DNA from: Ornithinicoccus sp045032955
GTDB taxonomy: Bacteria; Actinomycetota; Actinomycetes; Actinomycetales; Dermatophilaceae
Direction of reading: 5' to 3'
Assembly (NCBI RefSeq): GCF_045032955.1
Contig: NZ_JBJFZU010000006.1
Coordinates: forward strand, 186,001 to 250,000
Length of the DNA stretch: 64,000 nt
Under the pieces are notes generated by a model. It was not told the origin of the DNA. It did not search any database and worked only from the letters and a program-made list of their open reading frames with translations. A program made the position numbers and the translations under genes. Shown here one piece after another: positions 8,421 through 16,171 of this stretch. The first letter of the stretch is position 1; every line of letters starts with the position of its first letter.

Positions 8421-9946
8421 GCCACCTTCACCCCGGTCGGGGTGCGCAGGTCCAGCGCCAGGGTCACGTCCTGCAGGGTCGGCACCGTCGCACCCCGCAG
8501 GTCGGCCAGCGTCCAGGCGACCCGCAACGAACGGTCCAGCCCGCGCAGGGTGAGGGCCCCCCGGTCCAGGGCCTGCTCCAGCGGCCTGCGCTCCCGCGGT
8601 CCGAGCCGCCACGGGCGCTCGCGCAGCACCGAGCCGGGCACCTGCGCGTTGAGCCGGTAGGACAGCGCCCGCCAGCGGTCCGCCTGCCGGTCCCGGGCCT
8701 GCGCCACCCGCGCGGCCACCACCCGGGAGGCCTCCCCGGCCGGCAGCGTCAGGTCACCACGGGTCACCGCCCCCACCGCCAGCTTCAGGTCCACCCGGTC
8801 CAGCAGCGGGCCGGAGAGACGGCCCAGGTAGCCGTCCCGCCGGAAGGGCGGGCACAGGCAGCGTCCACCGCCGCTCCCGCACGGGCACGGGTTGGCGGCC
8901 AGCACCAGCTGGAACCGGGCCGGCAGCCGCACGTGCCGGTCCGCGCGGGCGATGACCACCTCGCCCGACTCCAGCGGCTGCCGGAGCCCGTCGAGCACGT
9001 CCCGCCGGAACTCGGGGGCCTCGTCCATGAAGAGCACCCCGTGGTGCGCCCGGGAGACGGCACCGGGGTGCACCGCCCGGGTGCCGCCGCCGATCACCGC
9101 GGCCGTGGACGCCGTGTGGTGCGGGGCCACGAACGGAGGACAGGTCAGCAGGCTGTCGTCCGCGGGCAGCATCCCGAGCACGGAGTGGATGGCGGTGACC
9201 GCGAGCGCGTCCTGGGGACTCAGCGGCGGCAGGATCCCGGGGAGGCGCTCGGCGAGCATGGTCTTGCCCGCGCCGGGCGGTCCGACCAGCAGCAGGTGGT
9301 GCCCACCGGCGGCCGCGATCTCCAGCGCCTGCCGCGCCACCGCCTGTCCGACCACATCCGCCAGGTCCGGGACCAGGGCCGCGGCGGGCACCCGCGGGTC
9401 CGGCATCGGGAGCACGGCGTCGGTGCCCGCGGCTCGCGCCCGGTAGTGCTCACGGACCTGGGACAGGGTGCGCACCGGGTGCACCCGGACACCCGCGACC
9501 AGGCCCGCCTCCCGGGCCGCGTCGGCCGCGACCAGCACCTCGCGGATGCCGGCCGCGGCGGCAGCGACCACCATCGGCAGCACCCCGGGCACCGGGCGCA
9601 CGTCGCCGGCGAGGCCGACCTCCCCGATGTGCGCGACCCCGCTGACCACCCCGGCCGGGACGTGCTTCTCGGCGGCCATCATCGCGACCGCGATGCCGAG
9701 GTCGAGGCCGCTGCCGGCCTTGGGGACCCCGGCCGGTGACAGGTTGATCGTCCACCGCCGCGGCGGCATCGCCATCCCGCAGTTGCGCAGCGCCGGGCGC
9801 ACCCGGTCGGGCGCCTGCCGGCAGGCGTTGTCCGCCAGCCCCGTCATCACCGTCGCCGGCAGGCCGTCGCCGCCCTGGGCCTCGACGGTGACCAGCTGCC
9901 CCTCGACGCCGGCCAGGGTGACCGCGTGCGTGCGCGCCAGGCCCAT
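8417..9946 (-). CDS. comM: YifB/ComM family Mg-chelatase-like AAA ATPase
   Basis: ComM-type helicases promote branch migration during natural transformation; the family is widespread beyond competent species. The 509-residue product has the N-terminal Lon-S5-like ChlI domain (SPAGVPKAGSGLDLGIAVAMM), a Walker A motif GPPGAGKTMLAERL, the Walker B region VLFMDEAPEFRRDVLDGLRQPLE, and NPCPCGSGGGRCLCPP with a Cys cluster typical of YifB. Sensor and C-terminal Mg-chelatase regions follow. The start ATG (9946) overlaps the yraN stop as TGATG, and the end overlaps dprA as ATGA, so translation is probably coupled through yraN-comM-dprA. Confidence 0.95.
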   Translation of the reverse strand: MGLARTHAVTLAGVEGQLVTVEAQGGDGLPATVMTGLADNACRQAPDRVRPALRNCGMAMPPRRWTINLSPAGVPKAGSGLDLGIAVAMMAAEKHVPAGVVSGVAHIGEVGLAGDVRPVPGVLPMVVAAAAAGIREVLVAADAAREAGLVAGVRVHPVRTLSQVREHYRARAAGTDAVLPMPDPRVPAAALVPDLADVVGQAVARQALEIAAAGGHHLLLVGPPGAGKTMLAERLPGILPPLSPQDALAVTAIHSVLGMLPADDSLLTCPPFVAPHHTASTAAVIGGGTRAVHPGAVSRAHHGVLFMDEAPEFRRDVLDGLRQPLESGEVVIARADRHVRLPARFQLVLAANPCPCGSGGGRCLCPPFRRDGYLGRLSGPLLDRVDLKLAVGAVTRGDLTLPAGEASRVVAARVAQARDRQADRWRALSYRLNAQVPGSVLRERPWRLGPRERRPLEQALDRGALTLRGLDRSLRVAWTLADLRGATVPTLQDVTLALDLRTPTGVKVA

Positions 9947-10323
9947 CAGGCCACGCCCTGCAGGTGGGTCAGCTCAGGACGTTCCCCGGGGCGGCACAGC
10001 ACGCCCAGCACGTCGATGCGGAACCGGCTGCCCTGTGCGTCGTGGGCCCGCAGCCAGGCCCACGCGAGCCGGCGCAGACGCAACGCCTTCTCCTGGTCCA
10101 CGGCCTCCACCGGCTCCCCGAAGCGCACCGAGCGGCGGGTCTTGACCTCGCAGAAGACCAGCGTCTCCCCCTCCCGGGCCACCACGTCCAGCTCCCCCGC
10201 CGGGCACCGCCAGTTGCGCTCCAGCACCTCCCAGCCCAGCGTCCGCAGGTGCGCGCAGGCCAGTTCCTCCCCGCGGTCACCGACCGCCCTCGCCTGCGCC
10301 CACGGCATACCCCCGGTGTCCAT
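9946..10323 (-). CDS. yraN: YraN/UPF0102 family nuclease-fold protein
   Basis: Small predicted endonuclease-fold protein, often found next to rnhB. The 125-residue product has the restriction-endonuclease-like core: GDRGEELACAHLRTLGWEVLERNWR, GELDVVAREGETLVFCEVKTRR (E..D..E.K pattern) and a C-terminal RFRIDVLGV strand. The frame continues upstream to 10392, but ATG 10323 has an excellent ribosome binding site (AGGAGGGG, about 10326-10333). It overlaps comM by TGATG. Confidence 0.93.
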   Translation of the reverse strand: MDTGGMPWAQARAVGDRGEELACAHLRTLGWEVLERNWRCPAGELDVVAREGETLVFCEVKTRRSVRFGEPVEAVDQEKALRLRRLAWAWLRAHDAQGSRFRIDVLGVLCRPGERPELTHLQGVA

Positions 10324-10464
10324 GTCCCCTCCTCGCCCGCCGCCACGGCCGGGCGGCACCCCCAGCCAACGGCGCGGGCACCACGGGGACAAGGGCCTGG
10401 CCCGGATGTGGACGACGCCCGGGCCCCGCGCAGAGGATGTGGACGATCGGCCACACCCTCGGTG

Positions 10465-10788
10465 TCAGCCGCCGAACGGACCGTCCTCGGGGATCTTCAG
10501 GTCCGACTTGGCCAGCTCCTCGACGTTCACGTCCTTGAAGGTGATCACCCGGGCCTGCTTGATGAAGCGGGCCGGGCGGTACACGTCCCAGACCCAGGCG
10601 TCGCTCATCGTCACCTCGAACCAGGTCTCGCCGCCGTCGCTGCGCACCTGCACGTCCACCTCGTTGGCCAGGTAGAAGCGACGCTCGGTCTCCACCACGT
10701 GCGAGAACAGCCCCACCACGTCCCGGTACTCACGGTAGAGCGCCAGCTCGGCGTCCATCTCGTACTTCTCCAGGTCCTCGGCACTCAC
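10465..10788 (-). CDS. DUF2469 conserved actinobacterial protein
   Basis: Cytosolic protein of unknown function, strongly conserved in actinobacteria between rnhB and yraN. The 107-residue product begins MSAEDLEKYEMDAELALYREYRDVVGLFSHVVETERRFYLANEV and is rich in aromatic and acidic residues; no enzymatic motif is visible. The GTG start at 10788 overlaps the rnhB stop as GTGA, with AGGAG inside rnhB. The family assignment rests on the N-terminal signature and the locus. Confidence 0.9.
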   Translation of the reverse strand: MSAEDLEKYEMDAELALYREYRDVVGLFSHVVETERRFYLANEVDVQVRSDGGETWFEVTMSDAWVWDVYRPARFIKQARVITFKDVNVEELAKSDLKIPEDGPFGG

Positions 10789-11510
10789 TCGGGTGCTCCT
10801 CTCGTCGTGGCTTCAGGCCCCGCGGCCCGGGTGATGTTCCAGCTGCGCCGGTGCCAGGTGCTCGGCCCCAGCCGGGTCAGCGCCTCCAGGTGCTCCGGGG
10901 CGGCATAGCCCTTGTTCTGCTCCCACAGGAAGGCGCGGTACTCCTCCTGCTCGGCGGCCTGCACCATCAGGGTGTCACGCTCCACCTTGGCCAGCACCGA
11001 GGCCGCGGCCACCGACGAGCAGCGCAGGTCCGCCTTGACCATGGTGCGGACCGGGGGCGGCGGCGAGGCGTCCAGCATCCCGAACAGGCCCACCCGGCCG
11101 GGGTCGGTGAGCCAGTCGTGGTTGCCGTCCAGCAGCACCAGGTCGGGCCTCGGCTCCAGCTGCGCCAGGGCCCGCTCCCCCGCGAGCCGCAGCGCGGCCA
11201 TGATCCCGACGGCGTCGATCTCCTCGGGCCAGGCGTGCCCCACCCCGTGCCCGAGGGCCCAGCGCCGGATCCGCGGCACCATCGCCTCCCGCGCCGCCGG
11301 GGCCAGGAGCTTGGAGTCCTTGACGCCTTGCGGTGCGCTGCGGCACCCCGGGTCGATCGCCACCACCCCGACGCTGACCGGGCCGGCGAGCGCCCCCCGG
11401 CCGACCTCGTCCATCCCGACCAGCACGGCATACCCCTCCCGCTGCAGGGTGCGCTCCACCCGCAGGCTGGGGCGCCGGGACGGGGTGCGTCGTGAGGTGG
11501 TGGCGGTCAT
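10785..11510 (-). CDS. rnhB: ribonuclease HII
   Basis: Removes misincorporated ribonucleotides and RNA primers from DNA. The 241-residue product contains VGMDEVGRGALAGPVSVG (first catalytic Asp-Glu), KDSKLLAPAAREAM, LVLLDGNHDWL (third catalytic Asp), VKADLRCSSVAAASVLAKVERD (fourth Asp) and NKGYAAPEHLEAL. The frame is open further upstream, but ATG 11510 overlaps the lepB stop as TGATG and gives the standard N-terminus. Confidence 0.96.
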   Translation of the reverse strand: MTATTSRRTPSRRPSLRVERTLQREGYAVLVGMDEVGRGALAGPVSVGVVAIDPGCRSAPQGVKDSKLLAPAAREAMVPRIRRWALGHGVGHAWPEEIDAVGIMAALRLAGERALAQLEPRPDLVLLDGNHDWLTDPGRVGLFGMLDASPPPPVRTMVKADLRCSSVAAASVLAKVERDTLMVQAAEQEEYRAFLWEQNKGYAAPEHLEALTRLGPSTWHRRSWNITRAAGPEATTRGAPE

Positions 11511-12262
11511 CAGGGCTCCGGGACCTCCTCGAAGGTGTCCGGCACGGTGAACCAGTCGAAGTTCTCGAACGGGAAGAGCAGCACGAAGGCCTGGCCGACG
11601 ACGTTGTCCAGCGGCACCGACCCGGCGGCCCCGGTGCCGTCGTCGTTGGCCCGGGAGTCGCGGGAGTTGGAGCGGTGGTCCCCCATCACCCACATGTGGT
11701 CCTGGGGCACGGTGACCTCGAAGTCCACCGAGCTCGGCTCGTCGCCCGGGTAGAGGTAGGTCTCCTCCAGCGGGACCCCGTTGACCGTCAGCGCACCGTC
11801 GTCGTCGCAGCAGGCAACCGTGTCGCCGGGGAGCCCGATGACCCGCTTGATCAGGTGCCCACCCTGGGAGGAGGGTGCCACGCCCACGAACTCCAGCCCC
11901 CGGACGAGCCCGTTGACCAGCGGTCCCCGGTCGACCTGCTGCACCGGCGGGAGCCAGCCGCCCGGGTCCTCGAAGACGACGATGTCGCCACGGTCCACGG
12001 CGAGCGGGCCGGCCTGCACCTTGCTGACCATCACCCGGTCGCCGTAGACCAGGGTCTCCTCCATGCTGCCGGAGGGGATCCAGAAGGCCTGCGCCACGAA
12101 GGTCTTGACCAGGAAGGAGATCAGCAGCGCCGTCGCCGCGATGACGGCGATCTCCCGCACCGCCGCGAGGATCCCGCCGCGACGTTCCTCCGGCTGTCGG
12201 CTCCGGCGCTCGCCGAGGTCGGTCCCGTCACCCGCCTGGGTCTCGGGGGTGGGATCGCTCAC
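11510..12262 (-). CDS. lepB: signal peptidase I
   Basis: Cleaves Sec and Tat signal peptides on the outer face of the cytoplasmic membrane. The 250-residue product has a charged N-terminus, one membrane segment (about 36-56), the catalytic serine in IPSGSMEETL (Ser66), the catalytic lysine in GHLIKRVIGLPGD (Lys139), and the box VMGDHRSNSRDSR. It starts with GTG 12262. It precedes rnhB with a TGATG overlap, and an rplS terminator lies just upstream. Confidence 0.96.
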   Translation of the reverse strand: MSDPTPETQAGDGTDLGERRSRQPEERRGGILAAVREIAVIAATALLISFLVKTFVAQAFWIPSGSMEETLVYGDRVMVSKVQAGPLAVDRGDIVVFEDPGGWLPPVQQVDRGPLVNGLVRGLEFVGVAPSSQGGHLIKRVIGLPGDTVACCDDDGALTVNGVPLEETYLYPGDEPSSVDFEVTVPQDHMWVMGDHRSNSRDSRANDDGTGAAGSVPLDNVVGQAFVLLFPFENFDWFTVPDTFEEVPEP

Positions 12263-12330
12263 CGGCTGCCGTCCTAGGGTTCGAGAAGAGTGGCCTGCCC
12301 GACCCTAACCCCGCGGGCTGGGAGGACAGG

Positions 12331-12367
12331 ACGATCCCCCGCCGGCCGGGGCCGTGCGGGGGATCGT
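12331..12367 (-). terminator. 12-bp hairpin downstream of rplS
   Basis: ACGATCCCCCGC (12331-12342) pairs perfectly with GCGGGGGATCGT (12356-12367) across a 13-base loop. It starts 22 bases after the rplS stop and lies before lepB, so it probably ends the rplS transcript. Confidence 0.8.
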
Positions 12368-12389
12368 GAGGTGCGGGTATGCCGGGGGC

Positions 12390-12764
12390 TCAGCTGTTCT
12401 TGGCGCCCTTGGCCGGCACGTTGTCCCGACGCTCGCGGATCTTGGCGGCCTTGCCGCGCAGGTCGCGCAGGTAGTACAGCTTGGCGCGCCGCACGATGCC
12501 GCGGCTGTCGAGCTCGATCTTCTCGACGTTCGGGGAGTGCAGCGGGAAGGTGCGCTCGACGCCCACGCCGAAGGAGACCTTGCGGACGGTGTAGGTCTCA
12601 CCGATGCCGCCTCCGTGGCGACGGATGACGATGCCCTTGAAGACCTGGACACGGGAGCGGTTGCCCTCGATGACCTTGACGTGGACGCTGATGGTGTCAC
12701 CGGCGCGGAACTCCGGGATGTCGGTGCGCAGGTTGGGTGCGTCGAGATCGGCAAGCTTGTGCAT
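12390..12764 (-). CDS. rplS: 50S ribosomal protein L19
   Basis: Large-subunit protein at the 30S-50S interface. The 124-residue product has FRAGDTISVHVKVIEGNRSRVQVFKGIVI, the signature RKVSFGVGVERTFPLHSPNVEKIEL and a basic C-terminus (YYLRDLRGKAAKIRERR). ATG 12764 is chosen over the upstream codon at 12791 because GGAGA precedes it and the family starts at MHKLADLD. In this genome it is cut off from trmD by the plus-strand serB gene. Confidence 0.97.
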   Translation of the reverse strand: MHKLADLDAPNLRTDIPEFRAGDTISVHVKVIEGNRSRVQVFKGIVIRRHGGGIGETYTVRKVSFGVGVERTFPLHSPNVEKIELDSRGIVRRAKLYYLRDLRGKAAKIRERRDNVPAKGAKNS

Positions 12765-12983
12765 GAGGTGTCTCCTGCTCGTGGGCGCCACAGGTCACCC
12801 GCGGCGGTTCGGTGCCGACGCAGCGGACTGCGCTCGGGCACGATCGTCGGTGGCACGTCCCCGGCGCGGGCACCACCCGCACGACTCCCCCTGTGGCAGG
12901 GGCACGGGTCCTGTCGGCACGGCGCCGGGACGCAAGGGACCAGTCTGCCAGAGGTGCCCCGCCGGTCCAAGTCCGACGCCGCA

Positions 12984-12989
12984 TACCAT
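12984..12989 (+). promoter_or_regulatory. -10 box TACCAT, leaderless serB mRNA
   Basis: TACCAT ends six bases before the GTG start at 12996, predicting transcription from the start codon itself. No Shine-Dalgarno sequence is present. Confidence 0.5.
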
Positions 12990-12995
12990 CGCGGG

Positions 12996-13877
12996 GTGCC
13001 CGTGCTGACCCTGCTGACCGACCCCACCCGTCCCACGCTGACCCTGGCGGACGTCGAGGAGGCGGGCCGGGGCCGGGGCGCGGGACCCCCGCGCTGGCTC
13101 AGCCCGGGGGCCGCCGTCGAGGTGGACGTCGAGCCGGGGACCGGGCTCGACGAGCAGCTGCGCGACGACTGGCAGCGTCGCGGCGTCGACCTGGTCCTGC
13201 AACCCGACGGCGAGCGCCGACGACCGGTCTTGCTCGCCGACATGGACTCCACGATGATCGAGCAGGAGTGCATCGACGAGCTGGCCGCGTACGCCGGGGT
13301 CGGCGACCTGGTCGCCGCCATCACGGCCCGCGCCATGGACGGGGCGCTGGACTTCGAGGCGGCGCTGAGGGAGCGGGTCGCTCTGCTGCGCGACCTGCCC
13401 ATCCACGTCGTGGACACCGTGCTGCGCGAGCGCATCACCCTGACCCCGGGTGGTCCGGCACTGGTCGCCACCACCCGGGCGCACGGCGGGTATGCCGCCC
13501 TCGTCTCCGGCGGGTTCACCGTCTTCACCGAGGTGCTCGCCGGCCGGCTCGGCTTCGACGAGCACCGGGCCAACACCCTGGAGGTGCACGACGGCAGGCT
13601 CACCGGGCAGGTGGTGCCCCCGGTCGTCGGCCGGGAGGCCAAGGTCGCGGCGCTGCGGGAGATCAGCGCCCGGGCCGGGCTGACACCGGGCGACGTGCTG
13701 GCGGTCGGCGACGGGGCGAACGACGTGCCGATGTTGCGGCTGGCCGGCACCGGGGTGGCCCTGCACGCCAAGCCGTCGGTGGCGCGCGCCGTCGACGTCC
13801 GCGTGCAGCACGGCGACCTCACCGCGCTGCTCTACCTGCAGGGGTATGCCGACGCGCAGATCGTGCGCCCGTCCTGA
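12996..13877 (+). CDS. serB: phosphoserine phosphatase
   Basis: Last step of serine synthesis: phosphoserine to serine. HAD-fold enzyme of 293 residues. A divergent N-terminal region (1-75) precedes the catalytic domain: nucleophile motif LLADMDSTMIEQECIDELA (Asp82, Asp84), ALVSGGFTVFTE (motif II), and AVGDGANDVPML (motif IV). GTG 12996 is taken as start because a -10 box lies six bases before it; the frame is open further upstream without family similarity. The gene lies in opposite orientation between rplS and trmD, which are usually adjacent. Confidence 0.92.
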   Translation: MPVLTLLTDPTRPTLTLADVEEAGRGRGAGPPRWLSPGAAVEVDVEPGTGLDEQLRDDWQRRGVDLVLQPDGERRRPVLLADMDSTMIEQECIDELAAYAGVGDLVAAITARAMDGALDFEAALRERVALLRDLPIHVVDTVLRERITLTPGGPALVATTRAHGGYAALVSGGFTVFTEVLAGRLGFDEHRANTLEVHDGRLTGQVVPPVVGREAKVAALREISARAGLTPGDVLAVGDGANDVPMLRLAGTGVALHAKPSVARAVDVRVQHGDLTALLYLQGYADAQIVRPS

Positions 13878-13890
13878 CCAGAGGTCAGGA
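13872..13890. terminator. bidirectional hairpin spanning both stop codons of serB and trmD
   Basis: TCCTGACC (13872-13879), loop AGA and GGTCAGGA (13883-13890) form a perfect 8-bp stem. It includes the serB stop (TGA, 13875-13877) on one arm and the trmD stop (minus strand, 13885-13887) on the other. It could serve as a minimal two-way terminator for the convergent genes. Confidence 0.6.
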
Positions 13891-14625
13891 GCGGCCCACG
13901 TCCCCGTGGTCCTCGTCCTCCCGGTAGCGCTGCATCAGGTCCGGGCGCCGGGCGGCGGTCCGCTCCAGGCGCTGCTGGTGCCGCCAGTCGGCGATCTGCC
14001 CGTGGTGCCCGGAGAGCAGGACCGGCGGGACCTCGTGCCCGCGCCAGCTCGCCGGCTTGGTGTACACCGGGTACTCCAGCAGCCCGCCGGTGTGCGACTC
14101 CTCCTCCAGCGAGGCCTCGTTGCCCACCATCCCGGGCAGCAACCGGGCGATCGCCTCGGTCATCGCCAGCACCGCGACCTCGCCGCCGTTGAGCACGTAG
14201 TCGCCCAGGCTCAGCACCGAGAGCGGGTAGCGGCGGGCGAACTCCAGGTAGACGCGCTCGTCGATGCCCTCGTAGCGGCCGCAGACGAAGACCACCCAGT
14301 CCAGCTCGAGCGCCATCGTGCCGGCGGTCCGTTGGGTGAAGACGTCACCGCCCGGCCCGGGGACCACCACGTGCGGGGTCCGCCCGGGCAGCGACGCGCA
14401 TACCTCGTCCAACGCCTCCCCCCAGGGCTCGGGGCGCATCACCATCCCCGCCCCTCCCCCGTACGGGGTGTCGTCCACGGTGCGGTGCCGGTCGTGCGTC
14501 CAGTCCCGCAGGTCGTGGACGTGCACCTCCAGCAGCCCTTCCCGCTGGGCGCGGCCGAGCAGCGACAGCTGCAACGGGGCGAGGTAGTCCGGGAAGATCG
14601 TGATGACGTCCACGCGCAGGGCCAT
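13885..14625 (-). CDS. trmD: tRNA (guanine-37-N1)-methyltransferase
   Basis: Methylates G37 of tRNAs that read CNN codons and prevents +1 frameshifting. SPOUT-fold dimer. The 246-residue product shows RVDVITIFPDYL, HDLRDWTHDRHRTVDDTPYGGGAGMVM, VFVCGRYEGIDERV (knot region) and SLGDYVLNGGEVAVLAM, all diagnostic. It follows rimM by three bases and is the last gene of rpsP-khpA-rimM-trmD. It converges with serB. Confidence 0.97.
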   Translation of the reverse strand: MALRVDVITIFPDYLAPLQLSLLGRAQREGLLEVHVHDLRDWTHDRHRTVDDTPYGGGAGMVMRPEPWGEALDEVCASLPGRTPHVVVPGPGGDVFTQRTAGTMALELDWVVFVCGRYEGIDERVYLEFARRYPLSVLSLGDYVLNGGEVAVLAMTEAIARLLPGMVGNEASLEEESHTGGLLEYPVYTKPASWRGHEVPPVLLSGHHGQIADWRHQQRLERTAARRPDLMQRYREDEDHGDVGRS

Positions 14626-14628
14626 CGG

Positions 14629-15147
14629 CTACTCCCCCAGCTCCAGCAGCCCGGGGGGCGGGTCCAGCACGACCAGCCGCCGGTCCTCGTCGACCTCCGG
14701 CACCAGGTCCTCGACGAAGGGCACCAGCACCGTGCCCCGGTCGGTGCCGACCTCGAGCAGGTCCTGGACGTCGCGCAGGTGCAGAGCGCTGACCTCCCCG
14801 ACGTGCCGGCCGTCCGTGAGCTCGACCCGGAAGCCGATCAGGTCCTCCTCGCGCCAGCCGTCCTCGCCGTCACTCTCGCTCTCCCCGTCGTCGTCGACGA
14901 GCAGACGGGTGCCGCGCAGGGCCTCCGCCGCGGAGCGGTCCGGGTGGCCCTCGAAACCGAGCAGGTAGGTGCCCTGGTGCACCCGCACACTGCGCAACTG
15001 CAGCGGACCGCGGTCCTGCGGGTCGGTGGGGAACGTGGCACCCGGCACGAAGCGGGTGTCCGGGTCGTCGGTGTGCACCTGCACGGTGACCTCCCCCCGC
15101 AGTCCGTGGGGTCGGCCGATGCGGGCGGCGATGAAGCTGTCGTTCAT
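14629..15147 (-). CDS. rimM: ribosome maturation factor RimM
   Basis: Assists assembly of the 30S head and binds S19. The 172-residue product has the N-terminal beta-barrel (AARIGRPHGLRGEVTVQVHTDDPDTRF) and the C-terminal PRC-like barrel (EDLIGFRVELTDGRHVGEVSAL ... LVPFVEDLVPEVD). A GAGAGGG ribosome binding site precedes ATG 15147. A strong hairpin lies between it and khpA. Confidence 0.95.
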   Translation of the reverse strand: MNDSFIAARIGRPHGLRGEVTVQVHTDDPDTRFVPGATFPTDPQDRGPLQLRSVRVHQGTYLLGFEGHPDRSAAEALRGTRLLVDDDGESESDGEDGWREEDLIGFRVELTDGRHVGEVSALHLRDVQDLLEVGTDRGTVLVPFVEDLVPEVDEDRRLVVLDPPPGLLELGE

Positions 15148-15182
15148 GGGTCCCTCTCAGGAGACGGGCCGGGATGCACGCA

Positions 15183-15213
15183 GGCCCGCCCGGGCGTGCT
15201 GCCCGGGCGGGCC
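15183..15213 (-). terminator. perfect 13-bp hairpin between khpA and rimM
   Basis: GGCCCGCCCGGGC (15183-15195), loop GTGCT, and GCCCGGGCGGGCC (15201-15213). It lies inside the otherwise tight rpsP-khpA-rimM-trmD cluster, 26 bases after the khpA stop and 35 bases before the rimM start. It has no U-tract. It may act as a partial terminator or an RNA processing site. Confidence 0.7.
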
Positions 15214-15238
15214 GGTGGTGCGTCGAGATCGGGCCGGT

Positions 15239-15481
15239 TCAGCGCACCCGGTCGGTGTCGACGATGTCGACGCGGACGGATCCGCCGCCGGCCAGGGCGC
15301 CCATCACCGTGCGCAGGGCACTGGCGGTACGGCCCCGTCGGCCGATGACGCGCCCCAGGTCGTCCGGGTGCACCCGGACCTCGAGGATGTCACCGTTGCG
15401 CACGTTCTTCGTGCGGACGGCGACGTCGCCGTCGTGGTCGACGATGCCCTTGACCAGGTGCTCCAGGGCTTCCTCGAGCAC
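15239..15481 (-). CDS. khpA: KH-domain RNA-binding protein
   Basis: Small KH protein of the KhpA/YlqC group, an RNA chaperone encoded after rpsP in most Gram-positives. The 80-residue product carries the type II KH core: ILEVRVHPDDLGRVIGRRGRTASALRTVM, with the GxxG loop as GRRG. It starts two bases after the rpsP stop. Confidence 0.94.
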   Translation of the reverse strand: MLEEALEHLVKGIVDHDGDVAVRTKNVRNGDILEVRVHPDDLGRVIGRRGRTASALRTVMGALAGGGSVRVDIVDTDRVR

Positions 15482-15483
15482 GA

Positions 15484-16038
15484 TCAGGCCTCGTCGGTCT
15501 TCTCGGTGGTGGCCTCGGCGGTCGGCTCCGCGGCGGTGTCCTCGGTGGCCGGGGCCTCCGGGGTGCTCTCCTCGGCCGGGGCGCTCTCCTTGGACGAAGC
15601 GCTCTCCTTGGCGGGGGCCTCGTTCTCCTGCGCCTTCGGCTCGGCCTTGTCGGCCTTCTTCTTGCGCGAGGTGGTGGCGCCCGAGGTGTCGTCGTCACCG
15701 GCGGCGCTGAGCGCTGCCTCGTAGAGCGACCTCTTGTCGGCCTTGGGCTCGCGGACCTTCAGGGTGCCCTCGGCACCCGGCTCGCCCTTGTGCTTCTGCC
15801 AGTCACCGGTGATCTTCAGGAGCGCGGCGACCTGCTCGGTCGGCTGCGCACCCACCCCGAGCCAGTACTGCGCCCGCTCGGAGTCGATGTCGATGAGCGA
15901 GGGCTCCTCGGTCGGGTGGTACTTGCCGATCTCCTCGATCGCACGGCCGTCGCGCTTGACGCGCGAGTCCATGACGACGACACGGTAGTACGGTGCACGG
16001 ATCTTGCCCATGCGCTTCAGGCGAATCTTGACAGCCAC
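15484..16038 (-). CDS. rpsP: 30S ribosomal protein S16 with acidic tail
   Basis: Small-subunit assembly protein. The N-terminal ~85 residues are the complete S16 domain (VKIRLKRMGKIRAPYYRVVVMDSRVKRDGRAIEEIG, then HPTEEPS, LGVGAQPTEQVAALLKITGDW). Residues about 115-184 form a low-complexity tail: a basic SRKKKADK patch followed by Glu/Ala/Ser/Pro-rich repeats. The tail resembles that of S2 in this window. GTG start at 16038 with AGGAG upstream. First gene of the rpsP-khpA-rimM-trmD cluster. Confidence 0.96.
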   Translation of the reverse strand: MAVKIRLKRMGKIRAPYYRVVVMDSRVKRDGRAIEEIGKYHPTEEPSLIDIDSERAQYWLGVGAQPTEQVAALLKITGDWQKHKGEPGAEGTLKVREPKADKRSLYEAALSAAGDDDTSGATTSRKKKADKAEPKAQENEAPAKESASSKESAPAEESTPEAPATEDTAAEPTAEATTEKTDEA

Positions 16039-16171
16039 GTGTGCGGTGTCTCCTCATTCTGTCTTGGTGAGCGTCCTCGACGTCCGCGTGGGGAAACACG
16101 CGCAGCCGACGAGGGCGCGAACGGACACATCCGGGCACGGTGAGAGGGGCCGGGCACAGATGAGTACGCCT

